In this document: positions 19,946-28,167 of the stretch, in pieces | Layout of the letters: each line of letters begins with the position of its first letter | How positions within the stretch are numbered: position 1 is the stretch's first letter | IMG/VR virus record: IMGVR_UViG_3300018429_000002 | Span: 1-64,000 of that record | From: a virus | Strand: one strand, 5' to 3' | Length of the DNA stretch: 64,000 nt | Notes under the pieces: generated by a model | The model's database searches: none | The model's input: the letters and a program-made list of their open reading frames with translations, nothing else | What the model was told of the DNA's origin: nothing | Translations under genes and position numbers: made by a program

Positions 19946-20817
19946 TCTGGGATCCCATCGACCGACGATACGAAGACAGCCGAGGCCGTCCGATTGCTCT
20001 CGCGCAAGTCCGCAGGGTTATCAGTAATTTCATCGTTCATGAGCAGGCACTAGTTTCCCAAGCAGCACGGCGACTTGTAGCCGGAGAGATAACACCTGAA
20101 GCATTCTTTGCCTTCATGGAGTCAAAGGTCACGGCGTGGCACCAGATTACCGGACAGATAGCCTATGGCGGGGAAAGTCAGATGAATCTTATTCGTCAAG
20201 GTCGAATCAATGCTCGCATCTTTTCAGAGCTAACCTACCTCGGAGAGTTTCAATCTCAAGCCGAAGCCTCGTTTATTGCCGCTGACATAATTGCCAACAA
20301 GGTATCTATCTCAATCGCTAAAGACTTCCCCCAGGCTCAAGCAGAAATCAGACAGAGGGTAAGCCGTGCTTTGTTCACCGCCGCACCTTCTGAGGCCGCT
20401 TCAGTGGCAAGAAAGACCATTGTGGAGATTGTCGGCGCGGAGGTTCCGATAGTTGTAGGGCCGGAGGGCGGGTTTCTCATTGGCGGAACCGTAGAGAACA
20501 GGGCAACGCTCTATCCTGGCGCGATGTGGAGCACGCACGAAATGGAAATGCTTAATCGAGAGCGTGACGCAGGCGTCATGATGGGCAGGCGACGAACCGA
20601 AGCGGACGGGAAAGTTTGCGATGGCTGCATGGCGGCGGCTACCGATGAATTCATCCCCTTGGACGAGATCGAAGAAATTGGGACGCAGGAATGCGGCCCA
20701 AATGACCGCTGTGAAATTGAATTCGGAAGTGAGGAGTCATCTTTCCGCACGTCGGAAATATTCTCAGGGGTTGTTAGCGGGCAGGAACGTTATGGCGGAG
20801 ATGTGGAGATCAATTGA
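19942..20817 (+). CDS. MuF-like minor head protein
   Basis: 291 residues from GTG. Helical N-terminal half (RRVISNFIVHEQALVSQAAR) and a C-terminal Cys module: CDGCMAAATDEFIPLDEIEE then CGPNDRCEIEF, the zinc-type end seen in many SPP1 gp7/MuF family members. These bind the portal and are packaged in small numbers. Confidence 0.75.
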   Translation: MIWDPIDRRYEDSRGRPIALAQVRRVISNFIVHEQALVSQAARRLVAGEITPEAFFAFMESKVTAWHQITGQIAYGGESQMNLIRQGRINARIFSELTYLGEFQSQAEASFIAADIIANKVSISIAKDFPQAQAEIRQRVSRALFTAAPSEAASVARKTIVEIVGAEVPIVVGPEGGFLIGGTVENRATLYPGAMWSTHEMEMLNRERDAGVMMGRRRTEADGKVCDGCMAAATDEFIPLDEIEEIGTQECGPNDRCEIEFGSEESSFRTSEIFSGVVSGQERYGGDVEIN

Positions 20818-21053
20818 AGTACCCACCAATGAGAAGCGGCGACACTATGGAATTACAGCCACGGGGCAGGAAGGGCCGCGCATGGGAACTGCTGCGCATG
20901 GCGTGTTGTGATTGCGGCTTAATTCACACGATAGCATTTGCTGTTGAGGCTAACGGTAATTTGGGAATTGCGGTGCGGCGTGAGAATCGAGCGACAGCCG
21001 CAAAGCGGCGTGGCGCTAAACTGCGCGGCCTAAAATTGCCACTGAAAACTTAA
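20814..21053 (+). CDS. Basic Cys-pair phage protein
   Basis: 79 residues from a TTG overlapping the previous stop (ATG 20829 is an alternative). MACCDCGLIHTIAFAVEANG and RRENRATAAKRRG form a pattern common in orphan proteins of siphovirus head operons; metal binding through CCDC...H is likely. Function unknown. Confidence 0.65.
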   Translation: MKYPPMRSGDTMELQPRGRKGRAWELLRMACCDCGLIHTIAFAVEANGNLGIAVRRENRATAAKRRGAKLRGLKLPLKT

Positions 21054-21123
21054 ATCTCAAATCCGTGATTTACTTCCCTCGATACGAAATCTCCCGGCGG
21101 TGCCGGTGAAAAAGGAATAGGCG

Positions 21124-21858
21124 GTGCCTATGGCGTTGAAAAGAAAACTCGCTAAGGAAGACTTTGACAAGCTGGAAGAAACTCAAAAGGGTTTCTACAA
21201 GGAAAAGGAAGGTGGTTACCTTCTTGACCTTGAGGGCGACGATCTGGAAGGCAAAGTCGCATCGCTCAAGCAGTCGTTGGACAACGCCTATAAAGAACGC
21301 GACGCCGCAAAGAAAGCGGCTGAGGCCTTTAAGGACGTTGACCCGGAGAAGTATCGGCAACTATTGGCTGAAGCGGACTCCAAGGAAAACGACGATCTGA
21401 AGTCTAAAGGCAAGATTGACGAGATCATTGAAAAGCATAACGCGAAGCTGGCCGGAGTCAAAAAGGAATACGAAGACAAGCTGGCAGCGCAAAGCGCAGA
21501 ACTCGACCGCGTAGTGGTTGATAACGGCCTTCGGACAGTGCTCATTGAGGCCGGGGTTATGCCCGACAGACTTGACGATGCGGTTGATTTGACAAAGCGA
21601 CTGGCGAAGCGAGACGAGAAGGGTAAGATTCTCATGCACGACAAGGACGGAACCCCGCTTGATGTCAGTGTTGATGCTTACGCCAAGGAAATCTTGAAAG
21701 AACAAAAACCGTGGCTTTTTGCCGCATCCGGTGCGGGTGGGAGTGGTGCTTCCAACGGCACGAACGGTCAAGGTCGTGGACCTGACCTTTCCAAGCTATC
21801 GGCTACAGAACGCCTGAAGATTGCAAATGCAACTGAGGCGACTGGCCGAACTGGCTAA
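21124..21858 (+). CDS. Capsid scaffolding protein
   Basis: 244 residues (GTG 21124 after AGGAATAGGCG; ATG 21130 possible). A long charged coiled coil (residues 45-135) is followed by a hinge and a Gly-rich segment (GAGGSGASNGTNGQGRG), the usual make-up of scaffolds, and it lies directly before the major capsid gene. It guides capsid assembly and then leaves or is cleaved; no protease domain is seen. Confidence 0.75.
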   Translation: MPMALKRKLAKEDFDKLEETQKGFYKEKEGGYLLDLEGDDLEGKVASLKQSLDNAYKERDAAKKAAEAFKDVDPEKYRQLLAEADSKENDDLKSKGKIDEIIEKHNAKLAGVKKEYEDKLAAQSAELDRVVVDNGLRTVLIEAGVMPDRLDDAVDLTKRLAKRDEKGKILMHDKDGTPLDVSVDAYAKEILKEQKPWLFAASGAGGSGASNGTNGQGRGPDLSKLSATERLKIANATEATGRTG

Positions 21859-21872
21859 AATAAAGGAGCACT

Positions 21873-22799
21873 ATGGCCCTAACTCTCGTGGAAGCTGCAA
21901 AACTTCACTCAGGCGAAGTCAAGCGCAGCGCGATCATTGAATTATTTGCTCAAAGTTCGGACATCCTCCGCACTCTCCCTTTCGACACTATCGCGGGAAA
22001 CGCTCTCCGTTATAACCGCGAAGAGACCCTCCCAGGCATCGGCTTTCGTGGCGTAAACGAAGCCTACACAGAATCCACTGGCGTGATTAACCCGGTCGCT
22101 GAGCCGTTGGTTATCGCTGGCGGCGATCTGGACGTTGACGTTTTCATTCTTGAAACGATGGGAACAGATCAGCGAGCCGTTCAAGAAGCAATGAAGACCA
22201 AAGCCCTTTCGCTTCGATGGTCTCAGGCCATCATTAAGGGCGACTCGTCCGTTGATGCCCGTATCTTCGATGGTCTTCAGGTTCGTCTGACTGGCTCACA
22301 AAAGATTGCCGCTGGCTCAACCGCTAACGGAACCCCGCTCAGCCTTGCTTTGCTGGATGAGGCGATTGACGCCACCGATAACCCGACCCATCTGATCATG
22401 AATAAGACAATGAGGCGCAGACTGTCCGCTGCCGCCCGCTCGTCCACTGTGGGTGGTTATATCACCTATGCGCTTGACGCGTTCGGTCGCAGGGTGACGC
22501 AGTACAACGATCTGCCGATCCTCGTGGTTGAACAGGACAACGTTGGCAGCGACATTCTCCCGTTCACGGAAGCCGCGACCTCCGGCAACGCAACTGCGTC
22601 CTCGATTTACGTCGTGTCGTTCATGGAAGGAATGCTTCAGGGCATTCAGAGCGGCGTTATGGACGTTCGAGACCTGGGCGAACTTCAGACTCAGCCGGTC
22701 AAGCGTACTCGTGTGGAATGGTATGCGGGCATTGCGCTGTTCCATCCTCGCGCCGCAACGCGTCTCTGGTCTATCTCGAACGCTGCTGTGGTTGCGTAA
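21873..22799 (+). CDS. Major capsid protein (HK97 fold)
   Basis: 308 residues, with AAGGAGCACT before the ATG. N-arm (EVKRSAIIELFAQSSDILRT), E-loop region (YNREETLPGIGFRGVNEAYT), then P-domain helix (LALLDEAIDATDNPTHLIMN) and a C-terminal WYAGIALFHPRAATRLWSI. The order and length fit HK97-fold shells without a long delta domain, consistent with a separate scaffold gene. Confidence 0.85.
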   Translation: MALTLVEAAKLHSGEVKRSAIIELFAQSSDILRTLPFDTIAGNALRYNREETLPGIGFRGVNEAYTESTGVINPVAEPLVIAGGDLDVDVFILETMGTDQRAVQEAMKTKALSLRWSQAIIKGDSSVDARIFDGLQVRLTGSQKIAAGSTANGTPLSLALLDEAIDATDNPTHLIMNKTMRRRLSAAARSSTVGGYITYALDAFGRRVTQYNDLPILVVEQDNVGSDILPFTEAATSGNATASSIYVVSFMEGMLQGIQSGVMDVRDLGELQTQPVKRTRVEWYAGIALFHPRAATRLWSISNAAVVA

Positions 22800-22830
22800 T
22801 AGGCGGCTAAACCAAAAGGAGAAAAAGTAA

Positions 22831-23301
22831 ATGACTTACACTGCTGCAAAAAGCCGCCCGACCTACACGTTCGACGCGGATCTTGAAATGAAGGATGTGA
22901 GCGCGGTTATTGGGGCTGACGCGGCATGGCAAGTGGCCGCTGCCGCTAAGGTGCTCGATATGGGAACTGGCCGCGTTGACGCGAAGTGCATCATTGATAT
23001 CACCGCTCTGGAAATCGCCTCGGGTGACGAGCGTTATGATCTGCTGATTCAGGGCAGTAACAGCGCAACGTTCGCCTCAGACATCGTGATACTTGCCTGC
23101 CTTCCGGTAGGTGATGGTTCGACAATCGGCACGGCTTACGCCGGGTCCGGCGTGGACGTTGACGACACCGCGGGTCGATATGTTCTGCCGTTCACTAACG
23201 AGCGGAACAACATCTACTATCGATACATCCGCGGCTTCACCGTTGTAACCGGGGCAATTGCGTCCGGCATCACGTTCACTGCGTATGCGGTGAAAAACTA
23301 A
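22831..23301 (+). CDS. Capsid cement protein (Bbp16-like)
   Basis: 156 residues, strong site AAAGGAGAAAAAGTAA. VLDMGTGRVDAKCIIDITAL, then ERYDLLIQGSNSATFASDIV and YRYIRGFTVVTGAIASGITF resembles Bbp16-type capsid cement proteins, which sit on the shell surface. Position right after the major capsid gene supports this. Confidence 0.6.
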   Translation: MTYTAAKSRPTYTFDADLEMKDVSAVIGADAAWQVAAAAKVLDMGTGRVDAKCIIDITALEIASGDERYDLLIQGSNSATFASDIVILACLPVGDGSTIGTAYAGSGVDVDDTAGRYVLPFTNERNNIYYRYIRGFTVVTGAIASGITFTAYAVKN

Positions 23302-23325
23302 CCCTTTACAGTTAATGAAAACGGA

Positions 23326-23344
23326 GGCGGGAACTGCTCCCGCC
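23326..23344 (+). terminator. Perfect 7-bp hairpin between head genes
   Basis: GGCGGGA/TCCCGCC with a 5-nt loop, not followed by T. More likely a processing or partial-termination hairpin setting expression after the capsid genes than a full terminator. Confidence 0.4.
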
Positions 23345-23369
23345 CCTGGAATCATAGGAGGCAAGAATA

Positions 23370-23804
23370 ATGGCAAAGGAAGTTTTTGCAACGACTGACA
23401 AGGTAACGGTGACGAAGACGCCAATTACCAGCGCCCCGGCTCCGCAGATGGTGCGTATCTATAACAAGGAAGACGGAACATCTCAGGACGTGTTTCCGGT
23501 AGACGCGAAAGAGATCGTCTCCCAGGGTGGGTACAGTTACGATCCAGTGGATTTGGCCCACGCGACCGAGAGCCCGAATGTATATAAGCCCGTGAGGCCG
23601 GAAACGCTCTCCGCAATGCTGCCGGAAGCAAGGCAGCCGCTTGACGAGCTAACGGCCAAGAGCGCAACAGGTGCCGAGGCTCCAGACTTCGAATCGATGA
23701 CGAAGGCGGAACTTGAAGAATATGCCGACGCTCACGGTATCGAGTTAACCGCCGGGATGTTGAAAGCGGATCAGGTCAAAGCAATCCGCAAGGGAGGTAG
23801 TTAA
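23370..23804 (+). CDS. Head protein with C-terminal HeH/LEM-like domain
   Basis: 144 residues, site AGGAGGCAAGAATA. The first 95 residues are extended; residues about 107-141 (MTKAELEEYADAHGIELTAG and KADQVKAIRKG) form a helix-extended loop-helix (Rho-N/LEM-like) unit often found at the end of phage structural proteins. A second copy of this unit is in the 26259 gene. Confidence 0.6.
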   Translation: MAKEVFATTDKVTVTKTPITSAPAPQMVRIYNKEDGTSQDVFPVDAKEIVSQGGYSYDPVDLAHATESPNVYKPVRPETLSAMLPEARQPLDELTAKSATGAEAPDFESMTKAELEEYADAHGIELTAGMLKADQVKAIRKGGS

Positions 23805-24199
23805 TGTCTACAGGCGTCTACAATCCCGAATCCGACGAAGCGCAAGCTAACGCAACGCGGAAACTCGTTAACCTGACCCAGGCAGAACTTGAACTACTCG
23901 CGCAGGGCGTGGCCCCTGGCTACAAGATTGCGCGAGGCGTTCATACTCAAGTTGCCGCGTCCGACACGGTAGTTACCGGGCTCGCGACTGTGGTAGCCGT
24001 GGTTGTTGGCTTTGGCAGCGCCCCAACGGTCAAGCAGCTCTTTTGTGCGGGCGACATTGGCGATCAGTCCGCCGCTCCGGTTGCGGGCTCGGTTCTGATC
24101 ACTACCTACAAGCCCACGGCCGTCAACGACGTGACGCCAGTTGCCGCAACTGACTTTACGGATAACGTAAAGATCGCATGGGCCGCAATCGGCACGTAA
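23804..24199 (+). CDS. Virion-associated hypothetical protein
   Basis: 131 residues. Ala/Val/Thr-rich beta composition (VATVVAVVVGFGSAP-like region) similar to decoration or head-fibre-type proteins, which matches its place between capsid and connector genes. The TAATG overlap with the previous gene implies co-translation. Confidence 0.6.
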   Translation: MSTGVYNPESDEAQANATRKLVNLTQAELELLAQGVAPGYKIARGVHTQVAASDTVVTGLATVVAVVVGFGSAPTVKQLFCAGDIGDQSAAPVAGSVLITTYKPTAVNDVTPVAATDFTDNVKIAWAAIGT

Positions 24200-24205
24200 A
24201 ACCAG

Positions 24206-24406
24206 ATGACGCATTTCTTCCCTAACTATTCAATCACGCATGGGCCGGGAATTCACGCCAACTTCCGGTTCAGCAATTCTCTGTCTGCTCTCGATCGGTA
24301 CGGATTAAAACTGGCGAACGCAGGCCATACCTGGACGCTAAAAGAGCGCAAGATGTTTGAGAAACGAGTCCGGGAACTGAAAGCGAAGAAACGCAATGGC
24401 ACTTGA
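24206..24406 (+). CDS. Small basic protein in head operon
   Basis: 66 residues. Ends in a basic helix (ERKMFEKRVRELKAKKRNG). Overlaps the next start by 11 bases. Weak upstream site. Family not recognised. Confidence 0.55.
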   Translation: MTHFFPNYSITHGPGIHANFRFSNSLSALDRYGLKLANAGHTWTLKERKMFEKRVRELKAKKRNGT

Positions 24407-24887
24407 CGCAACAGTTGGCGGATCTGCCAGCAACTCATATTGCGATAGAGCCACGGCTGACACCTACTTCGCCGACCGTCTTTACGCAGCCGACTGGACA
24501 ACGGCATCCACTGGCGACAGAGACAAAGCCCTAATCATGGCGACGGCCAGACTTGAGCAGGAATACTATGAAGGTTTCAAGGCGACAGACACGCAGTTGC
24601 TCAAGTGGCCGCGCTCGTGGGTTTACGTTGACGGATCCTATCTCGCTTCAGATGCGATCCCCTCGAAGCTAATTGCAGCGACAAGCGAATATGCGCTGCA
24701 GTTCATTCAGGAGAACGTAACGGCAGAGTCAGAGTTAGCGGATTTCAAACGGATCAAGGTTGGATCGATTGAACTGGAAATGAATTCTTCAGAAGCAGTT
24801 CAATCAGGGAGCATTCCTTCTGACGTGCTGCGATTGTTACGAGACCTGAGAACCGGATCTTCGGGAGCGGCAATTGTACGGGCATGA
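24396..24887 (+). CDS. Head-tail adaptor (DnaT-like PF20557 type)
   Basis: 163 residues. SNSYCDRATADTYFADRLYA, then RDKALIMATARLEQEYYEG and LLKWPRSWVY match the pattern of the putative DnaT-like family that occupies the adaptor slot (gp6-like) in many siphoviruses. It likely forms a ring on the portal. Confidence 0.65.
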   Translation: MALDATVGGSASNSYCDRATADTYFADRLYAADWTTASTGDRDKALIMATARLEQEYYEGFKATDTQLLKWPRSWVYVDGSYLASDAIPSKLIAATSEYALQFIQENVTAESELADFKRIKVGSIELEMNSSEAVQSGSIPSDVLRLLRDLRTGSSGAAIVRA

Positions 24888-25279
24888 GCTTAGCAGACAC
24901 GATTGCTTCGGCGCTAACAGCAATAACGCCAACGATCCTGAGTACGTTTCCCGATCTGTGCGACCTTAAACAGCCGGGAACCTTATCGCCGGATGGGTTT
25001 GGTGGAACCACCGACACGCCAGCAACGGTTGAGGCGAGCTTGGAATGTTTCTATGAGCGACTAAGCGAGCGAGACAAGGTTTTAGGTGGGACGCTAATTA
25101 CAACGCAGACGCACAAGATGATGATTAAAGCAACTGCAAGCACAAGGTTGATCCAGCCGCACCAGTGGCTTGTAGTGGCCGCGAGGGAACTCCCGGCGCT
25201 TACGTTTCGCAAGCCTGTCACGTTAGACGGATCTTACGCGCCCGTCATTACGATTGCGGCGGAGCTGGTTAAATCATGA
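24884..25279 (+). CDS. Head closure / head-tail joining protein
   Basis: 131 residues overlapping the adaptor by four bases. Beta-rich C-terminal half (HKMMIKATASTRLIQPHQWL, KPVTLDGSYAPVITIAAELV). By order (adaptor, closure, gp10-like, terminator) it fills the stopper role; sequence evidence alone is weak. Confidence 0.6.
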   Translation: MSLADTIASALTAITPTILSTFPDLCDLKQPGTLSPDGFGGTTDTPATVEASLECFYERLSERDKVLGGTLITTQTHKMMIKATASTRLIQPHQWLVVAARELPALTFRKPVTLDGSYAPVITIAAELVKS

Positions 25280-25644
25280 GCGTTCAATTCAAAAAAACAG
25301 GATTCAATTTCGCGGCTCTCTCCCGGAACATGAGAGGGAACATTGCGGACGTGCTGAACGAGGGCGGCAAGTCGTTTGTCTCGCTGAGAAAGCAGCTTGC
25401 GCCGAAAGATACGCACTGGATGGCAGACCAGACGCGAGTAGAGGAAAAGGCTACGCCGGATCGACTCAAGGTCGTAATGATCTGCGATTCTTCAAACAAC
25501 CCGCACAGAGGCGGAAACAATGAAGCGTACGACGCCTTGGTTGAATATGGGACGGTAAATTCTGACGCACAGCCAAGCGCGACCCCTGCTTTTGAGAATG
25601 CGCGAAAGCGAGTCAACAACGGATTATTGAGGGTGCTGAGGTAA
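25276..25644 (+). CDS. HK97-gp10-like tail completion protein
   Basis: 122 residues. AYDALVEYGTVNSDAQPSAT followed by PAFENARKRV is the classic end of HK97-gp10 family proteins (E-x-GT ... A-x-P ... PA). These sit at the head-tail junction. Overlap on both sides (ATGA, TAATG). Confidence 0.75.
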   Translation: MSVQFKKTGFNFAALSRNMRGNIADVLNEGGKSFVSLRKQLAPKDTHWMADQTRVEEKATPDRLKVVMICDSSNNPHRGGNNEAYDALVEYGTVNSDAQPSATPAFENARKRVNNGLLRVLR

Positions 25645-25817
25645 TGGAAAACACCGGCCACTGCCCGCGTTATCTGATCTACTGTTGGAGTTGCAATGCA
25701 GTGGAAGCAATGGAAAACGGAGTCGTCAGCGAAGACTTTGGAAGTCAGCACGAAGCGCATTCCGAAGATGTGCGAACGATTGTGATAAAGCATTCGGTGA
25801 TCGAGAGGGCCGCATAG
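25644..25817 (+). CDS. 57-residue Cys protein in the connector cluster
   Basis: ATG overlaps the previous stop (TAATG). CPRYLIYCWSCNAVEAMENG carries three Cys, and an acidic, His-containing middle follows (GSQHEAHSEDVRT). Unknown; its conserved position between gp10-like and terminator genes suggests a small virion or assembly protein. Confidence 0.6.
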   Translation: MENTGHCPRYLIYCWSCNAVEAMENGVVSEDFGSQHEAHSEDVRTIVIKHSVIERAA

Positions 25818-25818
25818 T

Positions 25819-26262
25819 GTGGGCGACATTGATGAAGTCGAACAGGCAAAGAAGTGGATCTACGATTCACTGTCAGGCAATGCCGAAATCACGGCAGTGG
25901 TCTCTACCCGTATCTATTCTGATTATTGCCCTGACCCTCCCGCTTCTCGTGTTTTCCCTTATGTGCTTTATGAGTATTTGGGTGGCAATGACGTTGACGG
26001 GCTCGGCACTTCGCGCATCCTCTCGGAACCGCTCTTTCAAGTTAGGGTTGTTACTGAAGGCAGACCAACTACAGCAACACGAAGGGCTGCGAAACGAATC
26101 ACTGACGTTCTCGGAGTCGCTGTGTACCAGCTCAGTGGCGATTGGTATTTCACCGCACGAAGAGAGCAGCCAGTTAATAGACCTGAGACAGACACAGCAA
26201 CCGGGAAGAAGTACCACAATCTTGGGGGACTATTCAGACTTTACATTGGGAGAACAGCATGA
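25819..26262 (+). CDS. Tail terminator-like protein (DUF3168 type)
   Basis: 147 residues from GTG. WIYDSLSGNAEITAVVSTRI (helix then strand), FPYVLYEYL and FQVRVVTEGRPTTATRRAAK follow the DUF3168 tail-completion pattern. It caps the tail tube and joins it to the head. Overlaps the next ATG. Confidence 0.65.
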   Translation: MGDIDEVEQAKKWIYDSLSGNAEITAVVSTRIYSDYCPDPPASRVFPYVLYEYLGGNDVDGLGTSRILSEPLFQVRVVTEGRPTTATRRAAKRITDVLGVAVYQLSGDWYFTARREQPVNRPETDTATGKKYHNLGGLFRLYIGRTA

Positions 26263-26552
26263 AAATTGACAACGTAAACTTGCGAGTCATCAAGACGCAG
26301 GGAGACACAGAGGTGTTCATGACGGGCGATCATCCCGTAGTCAACACGGTCTTTCGTCTGCCGGCCAGCCTTGATTTGGAATCAGGGAACTATTCGGTGA
26401 CTTTCACGAAAGTCGAGCCTCCATCGTCCCAGTTGGATCTAAGTAAGATGTCCAAGGCTGAACTGGTTGCCGAGGCGGAGCGATTAGGCTTGACGGTCGT
26501 TCCAGACGGGATGTCTAAATTGGACATCATTGCAGTTATTGAAGGCAAGTAG
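26259..26552 (+). CDS. Small protein ending in HeH/LEM-like domain
   Basis: 97 residues. N-terminal 55 residues beta-rich (VNTVFRLPASLDLESGNYSV). Residues about 62-96 (MSKAELVAEAERLGLTVV, MSKLDIIAVIEG) repeat the helix-loop-helix unit of the 23370 protein. Perhaps a tail accessory that binds nucleic acid or a partner. Confidence 0.6.
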   Translation: MKIDNVNLRVIKTQGDTEVFMTGDHPVVNTVFRLPASLDLESGNYSVTFTKVEPPSSQLDLSKMSKAELVAEAERLGLTVVPDGMSKLDIIAVIEGK

Positions 26553-26570
26553 CCTCAAGGAGGTGTCGCC

Positions 26571-27551
26571 ATCGGCAGAGCAAATGTTAATCGCAAGGTT
26601 CAAGTTGGCCCCGAGGTAACGAAGGGCACAGCCGTCGCCGCATCTAAGGTTCTTCCGTCGATGGACCTTCAGCTATCGCGCACGCTGGACGTGGCGAGGT
26701 TCCGCGCGCAGGGGTTCAAGACTGAAACAGCTACTCAGATAACCAAAGACTTTGGGTCCATCGCGCTACAGGGGCCGGTTAACTTTACTGAGATCGTTTA
26801 CCCGCTTTCCACGATTGTTACGCCGGTGATAACAACCCCAGGCGGAGCCACGCTCGCCCGCAAATGGCTGTTTACCTTACTTGCAAGTGGTGCAGACGCT
26901 TTCACGACTCTAACCGTTCAGGAGGGCGATTCTACAGCGGCTGTGCAGATGGCCTATGCGCTTCTGACCGAACTTGGATTCGATTTCGCGGAAGGCGGAT
27001 CGACTCTCTCGGGTTCAGGGATTGGCAGATCTCCTACGACCGCATCGCTGACCGGTTCCCCGACTTCCATCGATCAGCTTCCTGGTGGCCCTCGTGGTGT
27101 AGATGTCTACATGGACGCAATCGGCGGAACCATCGGCACAACGAAAGTAGCAACGGCTAAACAGGCATCTTTCAAGATTTCCAACAAGCAGGCCATGAAC
27201 TGGGTTTTGAACACTACGTATCAATCGTTCATCGACACGGTTGAGACAGTTCCAACCCTCGACGCAATGTTTTCGATGGAGTTCGATACACAGGCGCGGG
27301 CGCTTTATGACGCGGTTCTAGCTGCCTCGAATCCGATCAAGTTGATCCGCTTTCTGAGCACTGGGCCAATAATCGAGAGCACCACAGCCTACACGCTGAA
27401 GATTGACTTTGCGGCACAGGTCGTCGGGTTGGCGCAAACGGATCTCGAGGGGGTGTGGGGTTATCAGTTCACACTGCTTCCGCTTTACAGTTCAACCTTT
27501 GGCAACAAGGCTTGTGAGATTGAACTGATAACAAACTTGACCGCGCTTTAG
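26571..27551 (+). CDS. Major tail tube protein, apparent ATC start
   Basis: 326 residues if started at ATC 26571, which lies 7 nt after a perfect AAGGAGG. NVNRKVQVGPEVTKGTAVAA before the first ATG (26661) is the conserved N-terminus of Phage_tube_2-type tail tubes, so an ATG start would remove a needed region. No ATG, GTG, TTG or CTG occurs in frame between the TAG at 26550 and 26661. Either a true non-standard start or a G-to-C change in the start codon. It forms the stacked tube of the tail. Confidence 0.8.
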   Translation: MGRANVNRKVQVGPEVTKGTAVAASKVLPSMDLQLSRTLDVARFRAQGFKTETATQITKDFGSIALQGPVNFTEIVYPLSTIVTPVITTPGGATLARKWLFTLLASGADAFTTLTVQEGDSTAAVQMAYALLTELGFDFAEGGSTLSGSGIGRSPTTASLTGSPTSIDQLPGGPRGVDVYMDAIGGTIGTTKVATAKQASFKISNKQAMNWVLNTTYQSFIDTVETVPTLDAMFSMEFDTQARALYDAVLAASNPIKLIRFLSTGPIIESTTAYTLKIDFAAQVVGLAQTDLEGVWGYQFTLLPLYSSTFGNKACEIELITNLTAL

Positions 27552-27568
27552 ACTGAAAGGCCCACTGA

Positions 27569-27955
27569 GTGCCACTGAACAAATCAAGGGTTACAGATCG
27601 AACCGTACCAGTAAAGTTCTCGCTTATCTTGCGGAACGATGAAACAGGCGAAGTAGAAACAGAGGAAGTTTGCCCCAAGGTTCGTAGTCTTTCCTATGTT
27701 CGATGGCAGCAGTTATTCCCGCCTGATACAAACGGCGCAAGTCCCGACAAAGAGGTTTTGGCCCGCCAACTTTCCGAGGTAGTAGCCGATCTAGATATAG
27801 TTGACGACGACGGCAATCCCCTTGCTCCTACCATTGAAAACCTCAAAACCATCGATATGCCGGTGCTCAGCCAGTACAGCGAGGCGATTCTCCGTTTTTT
27901 CGTGCCCAAGAGTGCGACCTCGACGAAGAACGGTTCCTCTTCCAGCGATTCTTAG
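27569..27955 (+). CDS. Tail assembly chaperone gpG-like
   Basis: 128 residues from GTG. Acidic, helical (LARQLSEVVADLDIVDDDGN) and ends in a low-complexity Ser tail (NGSSSSDS) encoded only in the 0 frame, as in many G proteins. It chaperones the tape measure. A slippery site at 27895 yields the longer GT form. Confidence 0.75.
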   Translation: MPLNKSRVTDRTVPVKFSLILRNDETGEVETEEVCPKVRSLSYVRWQQLFPPDTNGASPDKEVLARQLSEVVADLDIVDDDGNPLAPTIENLKTIDMPVLSQYSEAILRFFVPKSATSTKNGSSSSDS

Positions 27956-28167
27956 GCAGTGGGGCGAAGGCCGGGAGAGCCCCAGACGATTTGTTCTGGA
28001 TTGACATGGCGATACGGACGGGGATCCCACCCTCGGAATTACAGGAACGATGGACAAGGGAAGATTTCGAGCGAGTAACGATGGTGATCGACGTAAGGGC
28101 AAGGGACGCCATGTGGCGAGCGGGTGCGCCAGTCCCGGCTTATCACTACAGGAAGATGGAGGACTAG
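27569..28167 (+). CDS. gpGT-like chaperone made by -1 frameshift
   Basis: The 0 frame (27569-27900) continues in the -1 frame from CGT 27901 to TAG 28165, giving about 199 residues. The -1 part reads DLDEERFLFQRFLGSG, then APDDLFWIDMAIRTGIPPSE and RDAMWRAGAPVPAYHYRKME. This is coding-like sequence with no start of its own, and it ends against the tape-measure GTG. It mirrors lambda G/GT: the T part recruits tail tube, the G part coats the tape measure. Confidence 0.75.
27895..27901 (+). promoter_or_regulatory. Slippery heptamer T_TTT_TTC
   Basis: TTTTTTC in the correct phase (0-frame codons CGT TTT TTC), allowing both tRNAs to re-pair one base back. It is the only T-run that connects the two frames. 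Downstream GC-rich sequence may form the stimulating structure but was not folded. Confidence 0.7.

Noticed and set aside
23326-23344. Full transcription terminator between capsid genes
   Set aside because: The hairpin is strong but no T-tract follows and the operon clearly continues; kept only as a possible partial or processing hairpin.
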